Assembly: GCF_009363715.1 (NCBI RefSeq)
Contig: NZ_CP045405.1
Span: 62,001 to 126,000 of the forward strand
DNA: 64,000 nt
Direction of reading: 5' to 3'
Source of the DNA: Roseovarius sp. THAF9
Lineage (GTDB): Bacteria; Pseudomonadota; Alphaproteobacteria; Rhodobacterales; Rhodobacteraceae
Shown: positions 25,398 to 34,104 of the stretch, one piece after another
Layout of the letters: each line of letters begins with the position of its first letter
How positions within the stretch are numbered: the first letter of the stretch is position 1
The notes under the pieces: model-generated
Told to the model about the DNA's origin: nothing
What the model saw: only the letters and a program-made list of their open reading frames with translations
The model's database searches: none
Position numbers and translations under genes: made by a program

Positions 25398-26023
25398 TGC
25401 AACGTCGGCAGCTCCTTCTATACGGCGCAGCCGGTGCCGGCGTCCTTGGCATGACGCTCTTCGTGGGCTGGTGGCGGGTGGACGGGCTTGGTGCGCCTGA
25501 ACCAAAAGGGCAGCGGCCCCTGCCCCTATCGGCGATGGAGTTTCGGCTGACCGACCACGAGGGAAATGAGGTAGGGCCTGGCACCCTGATCGGTCGTCCG
25601 ACAATGGTATTCTTCGGGTTCACCTACTGCCCGGACATCTGCCCGACGACCCTATCGGATATTTCCGGCTGGCTTGAGGAACTGGGCGACGAAGCATCAG
25701 AGATGAACGTTGTCTTCATCACGGTCGATCCGGAGCGGGACACGGTTGAGGCCATGGCCGAATATGTCGGCTATTTTCATCCGGTCATTCGTGGCTGGAC
25801 GGGGCCGGAAGACCAGATTGCCCGCGCCACAGAAGGGTTTCGTGCCTCATTTGAGCGCGTCCCGACTGAGGGCGGCGGCTATACGATGAACCATACGGCA
25901 AGCGTATTCCTGTTCGATGCCGAGGGTGAGCTCGTCACGATGATCGACTATCACGAACCAAGAGAATTCGCGGTGCCAAAGATCCGGCGCGCACTGACAG
26001 AAAACGTAGAGGGGGCAAAATGA
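25397..26023 (+). CDS. Sco1/SenC-type copper chaperone (second copy)
   Basis: 208 aa with a twin-arginine-like N-terminus (QRRQLLLYGAAGAGVLGM), the copper motif TYCPDICPTT at about residue 78-82, and the distal His in YTMNHTASVFLF. Its start overlaps the PCu(A)C stop (TGATG) and its own stop overlaps the next start by 4 bp. It is close in sequence to the copy at 23204, with fewer matches to the copy at 34091. Confidence 0.9.
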   Translation: MQRRQLLLYGAAGAGVLGMTLFVGWWRVDGLGAPEPKGQRPLPLSAMEFRLTDHEGNEVGPGTLIGRPTMVFFGFTYCPDICPTTLSDISGWLEELGDEASEMNVVFITVDPERDTVEAMAEYVGYFHPVIRGWTGPEDQIARATEGFRASFERVPTEGGGYTMNHTASVFLFDAEGELVTMIDYHEPREFAVPKIRRALTENVEGAK

Positions 26024-27393
26024 AGATAGGAACTGTCTTGGCGGCCGTGGCGGTCGCAGGCGCGATTTCGGTTGCCGGCATCGCCATCTCTGGCGTTCTG
26101 TCCAAAGAACCGGTGCCCCCTTCGATTGCTGAAGCGACCCTCTGGACTCCCGATCCGCTCACGCCGCCCCGGATTGCCGAAATCAATTCGGTCCGCCCCA
26201 CACTCGCCCAGGCGGATATCGCATTCGAGTTCAGACCCGTGCCCCTCCTGACCGTTTCCCCCACAGATACCTCCTTGCCATCTATCGAGCCCTCGCTGGT
26301 CACCTGGTCGCGCGAGATTGCGTCGGGCGAGACGCTTGATGCGGTCCTCTCCGATGCGGGGCTGGATGCTTCGGATCGCGCCGAAATCGCCTTGGCGATT
26401 GGCGCGGAATACGATTTGCGCCGTCTGCGTCCGGGTCACATCGTTACCGTGGTTTCCACAACGGACGACAACCCGCGTCGTGTAGAACTCGCCGTCGAAG
26501 ACGGTGTCCGGATAGAGGCGGTCTTCGGCGAACTGCTTGCCGCTCGCGTGTTGGAGCCGGACCCCGAATTGGTGACTTTCGCCGGCAAGGCGGTGATCGA
26601 GAGCTCGATTTTCGCTGCCCTGGACACGGCAGACATCCCCGCCCGTTTTGCGGTGGACCTGGCGCAGATGCTGGGCGGCACCGTGGATTTCCGTCGTGAT
26701 CTCGCGGGTGGCGAGACGATGCGCCTCCTTTGGCGCGAGGCCCGAGACGGGAACAAGAGGATTGGTCAGCCTGAGCTTGCCTTCGCTGAGCTGGATCTTG
26801 GTGGATCGGTCTACGAGATCGTCTGGCCGGACGACGGCAGCGGTCAAGCGACGATCTATGTCGACGGAGAAGTGCTGCGCGTGTTTGCGCAACCGGTGGA
26901 AGGAGCGCGGCTGAGTTCCGTCTTTGGCCGTCGCACACACCCAGTCTATGGGAATGTGCGCATGCACACCGGCGTCGACTTTGCCGCGGCAAGCGGTACG
27001 CCGGTAAAAGCAACGGCGCCCGGACGCGTGAGCTTTATCGGACGTCGTGGTGGATATGGCCGGGTGGTGGAGATAGCGCATGGATCCGACACCTTGACAC
27101 GATACGCACATCTCAGCGAGGTGCCGGACACACTCGAACAAGGGCAGCGAGTGATGGCCGGAGATTTGATCGGCCGCGTCGGTGCAACTGGCACCGCAAC
27201 CGGCCCAAATCTGCATTATGAGGTTCTGGTCGACGGTCGCCCGACCGATCCTCTCTCTGACGACCGACTAGCAGAGGCGGCCGAGCGTGAAGCGGACGAC
27301 ACGGCCGCGCTTGAGCGACTGAGTGAGGCGCGTTCACTTCTGGCTGAGAGGCTCGCCAGCGAATTTGCCGAAACGACAACCGAAAGGCTTTGA
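26020..27393 (+). CDS. M23-family (LytM) peptidoglycan endopeptidase, 457 aa
   Basis: An N-terminal anchor (TVLAAVAVAGAISVAGIAIS) is followed by a central LysM/OapA-like segment (SGETLDAVLSDAGLD ... LRPGHIVTV). The M23 domain begins near residue 295 (GARLSSVFGRRTHPVYGNVRMHTGVDFAA), with zinc ligands His and Asp in MHTGVDF and the HxH-type site ending in NLHYEVLV. It cleaves peptide cross-links in the periplasm or regulates such cleavage. Its place in a copper/disulfide operon is unusual and fits the wall-remodelling theme of the four L,D-transpeptidases. A charged helical tail ends the protein. Confidence 0.88.
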   Translation: MKIGTVLAAVAVAGAISVAGIAISGVLSKEPVPPSIAEATLWTPDPLTPPRIAEINSVRPTLAQADIAFEFRPVPLLTVSPTDTSLPSIEPSLVTWSREIASGETLDAVLSDAGLDASDRAEIALAIGAEYDLRRLRPGHIVTVVSTTDDNPRRVELAVEDGVRIEAVFGELLAARVLEPDPELVTFAGKAVIESSIFAALDTADIPARFAVDLAQMLGGTVDFRRDLAGGETMRLLWREARDGNKRIGQPELAFAELDLGGSVYEIVWPDDGSGQATIYVDGEVLRVFAQPVEGARLSSVFGRRTHPVYGNVRMHTGVDFAAASGTPVKATAPGRVSFIGRRGGYGRVVEIAHGSDTLTRYAHLSEVPDTLEQGQRVMAGDLIGRVGATGTATGPNLHYEVLVDGRPTDPLSDDRLAEAAEREADDTAALERLSEARSLLAERLASEFAETTTERL

Positions 27394-27396
27394 TCC

Positions 27397-27855
27397 ATGA
27401 AACGATTGGCTCCCGCCCTTGCAGTCACGCTGGCCTTGTTTCCCGCGGGGCAAGCTGTCGCCGTTGCGATCCAGATTGACGTCCGAAAGACAAACGGCTG
27501 CGGCTGTTGTCACTCCTGGATGAAGCATCTGGAGGAAAGCGGATTCGCGCCGACAGGCGAGGACATGTTCGGGGGATCTCTTGTGCGCTTCAAACTCGAC
27601 AATGGCGTGCCTCAGCGCATGGTGTCCTGCCATACGGCTTTGGTCGACGCCTACGTGATCGAAGGTCATGTGCCGGCATCAGACATTCAGCGTTTTCTGG
27701 ATGAGCGTCCTGATGCAGTGGGGCTGGCGTTGCCGGGAATGCCCTATGGCTCGCCGGGCATGGGACCGGAAGACGATCGTGAGGCTTATGACGTCTTCCT
27801 GATCCGCGGCGATGGATCGACCGAGATCTTTAGCAGCTATTCGGCCGCTGACTGA
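27397..27855 (+). CDS. DUF411 periplasmic metal-associated protein
   Basis: 152 aa with a signal peptide (LALFPAGQAVAVA). The DUF411 hallmark TNGCGCCHSWMKHLEESGF lies near residue 37, followed by MVSCHTALVDAYVIEGHVP and ALPGMPYGSPGM. Proteins of this family are commonly found in copper/silver resistance clusters; the CxCC motif suggests metal or thiol chemistry. It begins 3 bp after the M23 gene and overlaps the ZIP gene. Confidence 0.88.
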   Translation: MKRLAPALAVTLALFPAGQAVAVAIQIDVRKTNGCGCCHSWMKHLEESGFAPTGEDMFGGSLVRFKLDNGVPQRMVSCHTALVDAYVIEGHVPASDIQRFLDERPDAVGLALPGMPYGSPGMGPEDDREAYDVFLIRGDGSTEIFSSYSAAD

Positions 27856-28660
27856 CGTATCGCCGAGACTTCAGCGCTTGGAACCTTTCTCTCCAATTAC
27901 CCTTGGCTTTCTTGGAAGCCTGGCCGCCGGATCGCTGACTGCGGTCGGGGCGGTCCCAGTTCTTTTTGGGCGCATCCCGTCCCGGGCTACGCGCGATCTG
28001 CTGCTTGGCTTCGCAGCGGGTGTCATGCTCGCTGCTTCGTTTTTTTCGCTGATCATTCCAGCTCTCGACGCAGCCGAAGGACAGTTCGACAACGGTGCTC
28101 TCCCGGCGGCCATCGTTTGCGTTGCGATTCTGCTTGGCATGGGCGCCGTTGCTCTGATGAACGAACGGCTGCCGCATGAGCATTTCAAGTCGGGGCGGGA
28201 AGGCCCAGACGCCGCATCGCTGCGCCGCGTCTGGCTTTTCATCATCGCGATCACGATCCACAATTTTCCCGAAGGGCTTGCCGTCGGCGTCGGGTTCGGG
28301 GCTGACGGTTTGTCGGGCGGGTTGCCACTTGCTATCGGTATTGGATTACAGAATGCCCCCGAAGGTCTGGCGGTGGCGGTTTCGTTGCTCGGCGAGGGAT
28401 ATTCCAGGTTTCGCGCCTGGGGCATCGCCGCTCTGACCGGTCTCGTCGAGCCTTTCGGTGGGCTTCTCGGCGCGGGCATTATCAGTCTTTCGCAACCGCT
28501 GCTGCCTTGGGGTCTCGCCTTCGCAGCAGGTGCGATGCTCTACGTCATCAGCCACGAGATCATTCCGGAAACCCACCGGTCCGGCCATCAGAACAGGGCG
28601 ACGCTCGGCCTCGCGGTTGGTCTTGTCATCATGTTGTTCCTCGACGTCTGGCTGGGATAA
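27812..28660 (+). CDS. ZIP-family metal transporter
   Basis: Eight predicted membrane segments. The TM4 motif IHNFPEGLAVGVGFG and TM5 motif QNAPEGLAVAVSLL provide the metal-binding His/Glu residues, and TM3-TM4 are joined by a His-containing loop (MNERLPHEHFKSG). ATG 27812 makes a 44-bp overlap with DUF411; a TTG near 27878 is an alternative without overlap, so the start is uncertain. ZIP proteins usually move Zn or Fe into the cytoplasm. In this operon it may restore zinc supply during copper stress. Confidence 0.82.
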   Translation: MDRPRSLAAIRPLTDVSPRLQRLEPFSPITLGFLGSLAAGSLTAVGAVPVLFGRIPSRATRDLLLGFAAGVMLAASFFSLIIPALDAAEGQFDNGALPAAIVCVAILLGMGAVALMNERLPHEHFKSGREGPDAASLRRVWLFIIAITIHNFPEGLAVGVGFGADGLSGGLPLAIGIGLQNAPEGLAVAVSLLGEGYSRFRAWGIAALTGLVEPFGGLLGAGIISLSQPLLPWGLAFAAGAMLYVISHEIIPETHRSGHQNRATLGLAVGLVIMLFLDVWLG

Positions 28661-28664
28661 GCGT

Positions 28665-29135
28665 ATGAGAACTTGCCTCTTCGTCGGTCTGCTTGCTGCT
28701 CTAATCGCCTTTCTTGTCGATCAGGCAACGAAGGCAATCGTTGTTTCCAATGCGACTGTACTTAGTTCCGGTGTATCGGTCTTTCCCGGCTTCAATCTCA
28801 TCTACCTGCGCAATGACGGGGTGACCTTCGGGCTTCTCGGCGGTGCGCCATGGTGGAGCCTTGTCGTATTGGCGCTTGGCATCTGCGTCTGGTTGGCGGC
28901 CATGCTGATCCGTTCCAGCAGCCGGGTCGAGGCCATTGCCTATGGTGCGATCATCGGCGGTGCTCTTGGCAATATTCTGGACCGCCTGCGCTTTCGTGCA
29001 GTGACGGATTTCTTCGATTTCTACATCGGGACGGCGCATTGGCCTGCCTTCAACATGGCCGATATTTTTGTGGTTGGCGGCGTGGTGCTGCTCAGTGCGC
29101 CGTGGGTTGGCGCTCGACTTCAGACCGATTCATGA
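28665..29135 (+). CDS. lspA: Lipoprotein signal peptidase LspA
   Basis: 156 aa from ATG 28665, four membrane segments. Family motifs are present: DQATKAIV in TM1, LRNDGVTFGLL, and the two catalytic Asp in LGNILDRLRF and NMADIFVVGG. It removes the signal peptide of diacylglyceryl-modified lipoproteins at the inner membrane. Its stop overlaps the lnt start (ATGA). A housekeeping copy is presumably elsewhere; having lspA and lnt in a metal operon, with lgt at 56031, is noteworthy. Confidence 0.9.
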   Translation: MRTCLFVGLLAALIAFLVDQATKAIVVSNATVLSSGVSVFPGFNLIYLRNDGVTFGLLGGAPWWSLVVLALGICVWLAAMLIRSSSRVEAIAYGAIIGGALGNILDRLRFRAVTDFFDFYIGTAHWPAFNMADIFVVGGVVLLSAPWVGARLQTDS

Positions 29136-30703
29136 AGCCAGGTTTGCCGCAGTTCGTTAGTGAGGACCCAAACCTCTTCCCGCGCACAGGTCTTGCCCTT
29201 GTTGCCGGCGGATTGACGGTTTTGACCCTTCCGCCGTTTTCTTGGCTCATCGCGGTCCCTGTCTCCTTCTCCGTGCTCTTTATTGTTCTCCGGAACATCT
29301 CAACCTCGCGCGCTTTCCTTGTCGGTTGGGCTTTCGGACTGGGCCAATTCGGGATTGGAATTTCCTGGATCGCCGAGAGCTTTTACGTCGATGCCGAACG
29401 TTTCGGCGCACTGGCGATCCCAGCAGTAGTGGGACTGTCCGCCGGGCTAGCGATTTTCCCGGCCAGCGCAGCTATGCTTTTTGCCGCCATAATGCAGCAT
29501 CGAGTTCTCCATGGTATTAAGGCGGGCCTTTTGCTTGCGACCTGCTGGATGGCCACGGAATGGCTGCGGGGTCATGTTCTGACAGGATTTCCGTGGAACC
29601 TTGCTGCATATGCTTTGGTCGATCACGCCGCGCTGCGACAGCCAGCGGCCTGGGTTGGAAGCTACGGCATGAGCTTTCTCACGGTCTTCATCGGCACCTT
29701 GCCAAGTGTTTTGATTGCGGTAGCGCCAAAGAGACGTCTGTCCGTTTTCGCGCTCTTTTCCGTTGCGATGACGGGTCTCTGGGGTGGCGGTACACTTTGG
29801 TCAAGTCAAGACGTTCCGCCGACAGACATTACATTGCGCATTGTTCAAGGCAATGTGCCGCAAGTCGAGAAGTGGGCACCGGGCAGCCGCAAGCGAACCT
29901 TGGAAAAATACCTGAGATTGTCTGTGCGACCCGGCCGTTTCGATCTGCTGCTTTGGCCGGAAACGGCTTTCCCCGGTTTTCTGGACGAGGACGCCATTGC
30001 GCGCACGCAAATATCTGCGGCTTTGCCAGACGGCAGGGTCCTTTTGACAGGTGCGCCGGACCGCGTAGAGGGAGATGGGGCAACCAGATATTTCAACACT
30101 GTACAAGCCTATGACGGCAGCGGTGAGATTCTGGCGGGATATGCAAAACATCATCTCGTTCCGTTCGGGGAATATGTGCCCCTGAAAGGCTTGCTGCCCT
30201 TTGAGCGGCTGACAGAAGGGTTAGGCGATTTTACGCCAGGACCAGGGCCACGCACACTGGCGATCCCTGGGGCACCTCTGGTCGGGGTGGCGATCTGTTA
30301 CGAGATCATTTTTCCGGGCCAGGTGGTCGATGAGCTTCTCCGTCCTGACTGGATATTCAACGGTACAAATGATGCATGGTTCGGAACCAGCATTGGACCT
30401 GAGCAACACCTCGCTTCCGCGCGCATGCGCGCGGTCGAGGAAGGGCTTCCCGTGGTCCGCGCGGCCAACACTGGGATATCCGCGATTATCGATGCCAGCG
30501 GAGAGATCGTCGCCCGTCTCGACATCGGGCAAACTGGTGTCATAGATGCCAGGCTTCCGGCAGCGCATGCGCCCACGCCTTACGCACGTTTCGGTGATTG
30601 GACGTCGCTAGCGCTCATCTGTGCGGCCTGGGGCATAGCCTTTGCCGTCGGATTCACATGTCAACGTTTCAATCGCGAAAATACAAGATCGGAGGAATTG
30701 TGA
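29132..30703 (+). CDS. lnt: Apolipoprotein N-acyltransferase Lnt
   Basis: 523 aa from ATG 29132, typical length. An N-terminal multi-pass region (about residues 20-205) is followed by a nitrilase-fold domain with the Glu-Lys-Cys triad: WPETAFPG, YAKHHLVPFGEYVP and GVAICYEIIFP. A final membrane helix follows. It adds the third acyl chain to lipoproteins on the periplasmic face. It overlaps lspA by 4 bp and the next small gene by 1 base. Confidence 0.92.
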   Translation: MKPGLPQFVSEDPNLFPRTGLALVAGGLTVLTLPPFSWLIAVPVSFSVLFIVLRNISTSRAFLVGWAFGLGQFGIGISWIAESFYVDAERFGALAIPAVVGLSAGLAIFPASAAMLFAAIMQHRVLHGIKAGLLLATCWMATEWLRGHVLTGFPWNLAAYALVDHAALRQPAAWVGSYGMSFLTVFIGTLPSVLIAVAPKRRLSVFALFSVAMTGLWGGGTLWSSQDVPPTDITLRIVQGNVPQVEKWAPGSRKRTLEKYLRLSVRPGRFDLLLWPETAFPGFLDEDAIARTQISAALPDGRVLLTGAPDRVEGDGATRYFNTVQAYDGSGEILAGYAKHHLVPFGEYVPLKGLLPFERLTEGLGDFTPGPGPRTLAIPGAPLVGVAICYEIIFPGQVVDELLRPDWIFNGTNDAWFGTSIGPEQHLASARMRAVEEGLPVVRAANTGISAIIDASGEIVARLDIGQTGVIDARLPAAHAPTPYARFGDWTSLALICAAWGIAFAVGFTCQRFNRENTRSEEL

Positions 30704-30870
30704 TGCTGGTGCTCGCGGGATTTGTCGGAGGTACGATTTGGGGTGGCTATCTGGCGCGGCGACGGAAAGGGGACCGCCTGGATATGCTTCAATATGCGAC
30801 AAGCTCCGGCATTGTCTTCGGCTTGCTCGCCTATTTCGCCTCGTTGATCTTCTTGCGCATCATATCCTGA
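30703..30870 (+). CDS. Small two-helix membrane protein, 55 aa
   Basis: ATG 30703 overlaps the lnt stop and has GGAGG seven bases upstream, so I prefer it to ATG 30658. The sequence is two hydrophobic helices (MLVLAGFVGGTIWGGYLA and IVFGLLAYFASLIFLRIIS) joined by a basic loop RRRKGDR. I do not recognise it. Its coupling to lnt suggests an accessory role. Confidence 0.65.
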   Translation: MLVLAGFVGGTIWGGYLARRRKGDRLDMLQYATSSGIVFGLLAYFASLIFLRIIS

Positions 30871-30894
30871 AACTAGTTTTGTACGGGCGACGAA

Positions 30895-32820
30895 TTGAGA
30901 CGGCTGATCCTCATTTCACTATATTTGTTCCTGTCGATTTTTGCATCAGGCTTGTTCGTTTGGGGTGCTGGCTACTTTCTGCTCAATGCCTCCGTTCCTG
31001 ACTATGAAGAGAACTTTAGCGTTGCGGGTATAGAAGGCCCGGTTAACGTCCTGAGAGATGCTTCAGCTATACCACACATTTCCGCCGGCTCCGCTGCAGA
31101 CAGCTATTTCGCGCTCGGTTTCGTTCACGCGCAAGACCGGCTGGGGCAATTATTGAGGGCAAGGCGGACAGCGCAAGGTTTATTGCCACTTGAGCAGATA
31201 GCTGAACTTGAACCGTCGACATCGGATGCACTCGAAGCATATGCCGCAGGTGTCAACGCCTGGCTTGGGCTGGTGTCCGAAGGCGGGCGCGGCAGAGGCG
31301 CACCTGAACTGTTGATCGCGGATGAGAGAACGATCGCGGCGTGGAGGCCCGTTGATAGCATCAATGTCGCAAACGCATTTCTGAACGATCTTCGCCCCGA
31401 TAAACTTCAGAACGAACTGTCTGGATTCCCAGATAACCAGATTCCGTCAGATCGACCCGCGACACCCGAGTTGTTTGCCGCTTCTCCAAGGGTCAAACTG
31501 ACTGCGTGGGCGTTGCCCGAAGATCGGACTACTACCGGAGCACCGATGCTTGCGGCGGATATCAGTGGTCCTTTGTCACTGCCGTCCGAATGGTACTTGG
31601 CAGACCTTCAAACGCCGGAAGGGGTCGCGATTGGCGCTACGATGCCAGGCGTGCCTTTCATTGTCGTTGGTCACAACGAGCGCGTCGCCTGGGCGTTCAG
31701 ATCTTTTTCGCCAAATGAAATAGAAGAACCAGAAGTTTCCAAAGCTGCGCAGACAAGTGATTTCTTGATGATGCTCGACCGTCTGGCCAAGTCCGCCGGT
31801 GTGAACTATGCTCTGAACGCAACCATGAACAAGGTGCCAGATGGATTGGAGGTCCTAGCGGTCGACCGGACAACTCTGGCGGTTTGGCCTGAAAGCGAGG
31901 TCAAGCGTCCTGGATCATTTCAAGACGCCAGACTTGCAGTTCTCGATGATCGCCGGCCCGTATTCACTGTCGAGAGCGCGATTGCGGTTCAACGCGACAC
32001 GGTCAGCGCTGTCGCGCGTACCCTTCTTCCGCTGATGGCAAAAGAGCTCTGGTTCGTGAGTTCCGCAAGCGACATCAAGGAGAACAAAGTCGGAAAGCTT
32101 CGCGAAGAAGTTTTGGACGAGCTTTCTCAATGGAATGGCGAGATGGGTCGCTACTCACTGGAACCGCTCGTGTTCTGGACATGGGTACGTGCTTTGCAAA
32201 GACGCATACTTCAAGATGAGTTTCCATCTGCAACTGCGGTCTGGACCAGACCGAATCCTGATTTCCTATCCGCGGTCCTTTCAGATCGAAGAGGGAGCGC
32301 AATCTGGTGCGACATCCGCCCGTCCGCCCGCATTGAGACCTGCCAGGATCAGGCTCGTGCAGCTCTGGATGATGCCATTGCCAAGCTTGTTGACCGGTAC
32401 GGAAGCGATCCTTCAGTCTGGTTCTGGGGCGCGGAACACACACTGAATATGCAGTGGTCGCCAATCCAGTCGAACGGGATTATCAGCGATTTGTTGTCTC
32501 TCGAAGCGCCATACTCGGGTGACCCTTATACACTGATCGCTTCTGACAATGACCGCCCGGTCGCCTCCAGCGTCGGCACTAATTTTCAGGCAGTCATGTC
32601 GTTTTCGGATGAAAGCCTCTCCTATTTCATCACGCCTGCCGGTCAGTCCGGCCATCCGCTGTCACGTTTCTACGACAACCTGTTTCCTAGGTGGATGCAG
32701 AGCAAATACCTCGTGATGTCAACCGATCTATCTTTGGCCCGGGGTGGCGCAGTAGGAACTTCGCGACTTTCACCCTTATCCGCCTACAGCCGGGCAGTAA
32801 AACAAGGGAGGAGCCGATAA
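30895..32820 (+). CDS. Penicillin-amidase-family (Ntn hydrolase) protein lacking the usual nucleophile
   Basis: 641 aa from TTG 30895; an N-terminal membrane anchor (LISLYLFLSIFASGLFVWG). The family frame is clear: VNVLRDASAIPHISAGSAADSYFALGFVHAQDR, then SEWYLADLQTPEGVAIGATMPGVPFIVVGHNERVAWAF. Where active members have GSN-x-W-AVSG and LLANDPHL, this protein has RVKLTAWALPED and MLAADISGP, so the N-terminal nucleophile Ser (or Cys/Thr) created by autocleavage seems absent. It is probably a non-catalytic relative or one with altered chemistry. Quorum-signal or beta-lactam acylase activity should not be assumed. Confidence 0.75.
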   Translation: MRRLILISLYLFLSIFASGLFVWGAGYFLLNASVPDYEENFSVAGIEGPVNVLRDASAIPHISAGSAADSYFALGFVHAQDRLGQLLRARRTAQGLLPLEQIAELEPSTSDALEAYAAGVNAWLGLVSEGGRGRGAPELLIADERTIAAWRPVDSINVANAFLNDLRPDKLQNELSGFPDNQIPSDRPATPELFAASPRVKLTAWALPEDRTTTGAPMLAADISGPLSLPSEWYLADLQTPEGVAIGATMPGVPFIVVGHNERVAWAFRSFSPNEIEEPEVSKAAQTSDFLMMLDRLAKSAGVNYALNATMNKVPDGLEVLAVDRTTLAVWPESEVKRPGSFQDARLAVLDDRRPVFTVESAIAVQRDTVSAVARTLLPLMAKELWFVSSASDIKENKVGKLREEVLDELSQWNGEMGRYSLEPLVFWTWVRALQRRILQDEFPSATAVWTRPNPDFLSAVLSDRRGSAIWCDIRPSARIETCQDQARAALDDAIAKLVDRYGSDPSVWFWGAEHTLNMQWSPIQSNGIISDLLSLEAPYSGDPYTLIASDNDRPVASSVGTNFQAVMSFSDESLSYFITPAGQSGHPLSRFYDNLFPRWMQSKYLVMSTDLSLARGGAVGTSRLSPLSAYSRAVKQGRSR

Positions 32821-33809
32821 TCACATATTTCCTCCTTTTCGACCCGTTTGGATATGCGATTTCGCCAGTGTCCCTTGTTTCCGTCAGCTTGGCCGCATGG
32901 TACTACATGCGCGGCCTCGCGCGATCCGCTCGTATTCGCGGGACGGTTTCTCTTTGGCGGCAGGCTATGTTCTTCGCTGGCTTGACCTGCATTTTCGTGG
33001 CCACGAATGCGTCTCTGGCTTCATTGGGGCACAGCCTCTTTTCGGTGCACCAGGTGGAACATCTTCTCCTTCGCCTTGCAGGACCACTGCTCATCGCTGT
33101 TTCGCAGCCGTGGCGCATCCTGCAAGCCGGTTTGGAAAGTCGGTGGCGTCGATACCTCGGCGCGCTGGCGAACGCCTGGTTCGTGCGGTTCATGGCGCAT
33201 CCGGCAACCGCCACTGCCTTGCTCATCGCTTCGCTCTTCGTCTGGCAGATACCGGTCCTTTACGGACTTGCGCAGCGCATCGCGGCGGTCGAGCTGCTCG
33301 CACATCTGGCGATGGTGCTGGCAGGGATCTGGTATTTCGGCATGCTTTTCGACTGGAGGGATCCCCCTGCCGGTGCGCGACGCGGAGCGAGGCTGATCTC
33401 CGGTTTTGTGGTGATTGTTTCAAACATTTTTCTGGGTTCCCTCACGACACTTAAGGAGGTGGCCCTTTATGCCTCCTACCAAACGACAGGCACCGGCTTA
33501 TCTGCAACTTTATCCGATGAAACGATTGGTGGCTACGTGATCTGGGTCCCATCCTCGATGGTGATGATCGCCGCGATCATTCTGGTCATGAACGGCTGGA
33601 ACGCTGCGGAAGTGCGTCGCTGGGATGCGCGATACGAACTGACGCGCGCCTCGAACTCCGCCGCGCTCGAATTTCCGGAAACGGCCGAAGAGTTGCGTCT
33701 GAAGGTTGCAAAGCCAAATCGTGACATGGGCCGGACGCTCGCCCTAGGCGCGTTGGTCATGTTCTTGATCGTCATGATAACGGTGGTGACGATTGTGTAT
33801 GCACTGTGA
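32817..33809 (+). CDS. ctaG: CtaG (caa3-type) cytochrome oxidase assembly membrane protein, first copy
   Basis: About 330 aa, seven or more membrane segments. The family segments HQVEHLLLRLAGPLL, FVWQIPVLYGLAQR and LGSLTTLKEVALY are visible. The start is unclear. A strong GGAGGAG (32807-32813) precedes ATA 32817 and ATC 32820, but no ATG, GTG or TTG follows before the conserved FDPFG segment. ATG 32691 would overlap the upstream gene by 130 bp, and GTG 32868 would lose the conserved start. I place it at the ATA/ATC site provisionally. CtaG helps copper insertion into haem-copper oxidases. Confidence 0.75.
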   Translation: MITYFLLFDPFGYAISPVSLVSVSLAAWYYMRGLARSARIRGTVSLWRQAMFFAGLTCIFVATNASLASLGHSLFSVHQVEHLLLRLAGPLLIAVSQPWRILQAGLESRWRRYLGALANAWFVRFMAHPATATALLIASLFVWQIPVLYGLAQRIAAVELLAHLAMVLAGIWYFGMLFDWRDPPAGARRGARLISGFVVIVSNIFLGSLTTLKEVALYASYQTTGTGLSATLSDETIGGYVIWVPSSMVMIAAIILVMNGWNAAEVRRWDARYELTRASNSAALEFPETAEELRLKVAKPNRDMGRTLALGALVMFLIVMITVVTIVYAL

Positions 33810-33933
33810 TCGTTGCCATCCCGCCAGCACGCAATGCGCAGGCATGACGAGAACTGTTCACGAGGCACCTTGTCGCATCCCGCTTGCGGCTTGGCACGTT
33901 GTGATACGCGCCGAAATGATATAGCAAACCGGT

Positions 33934-34104
33934 ATGGATGAGGGGACCGAAGCAACCGAGACGTCGGACCCTACGGCGAGCGATGTCAAGCGAACGACCA
34001 GATCGAGCAATCGAATGGTGCTCTGGATTTTGCTGTGCGTTGCCGGTCTCTTTTTCGCAACGGCCTTTGGCGTGGCGATATTGGTAAAATATGGCCCGTA
34101 CTGA
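33934..34104 (+). CDS. Small single-helix membrane protein, 56 aa
   Basis: ATG 33934 to TGA 34104. A hydrophilic acidic/basic N-terminus (MDEGTEATETSDPTASDVKR) precedes one membrane helix (MVLWILLCVAGLFFATAFGVAILV) and the end KYGPY. It overlaps the third sco gene by 14 bp and follows ctaG, so an oxidase-assembly accessory role is likely. No family is recognised. Confidence 0.65.
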   Translation: MDEGTEATETSDPTASDVKRTTRSSNRMVLWILLCVAGLFFATAFGVAILVKYGPY

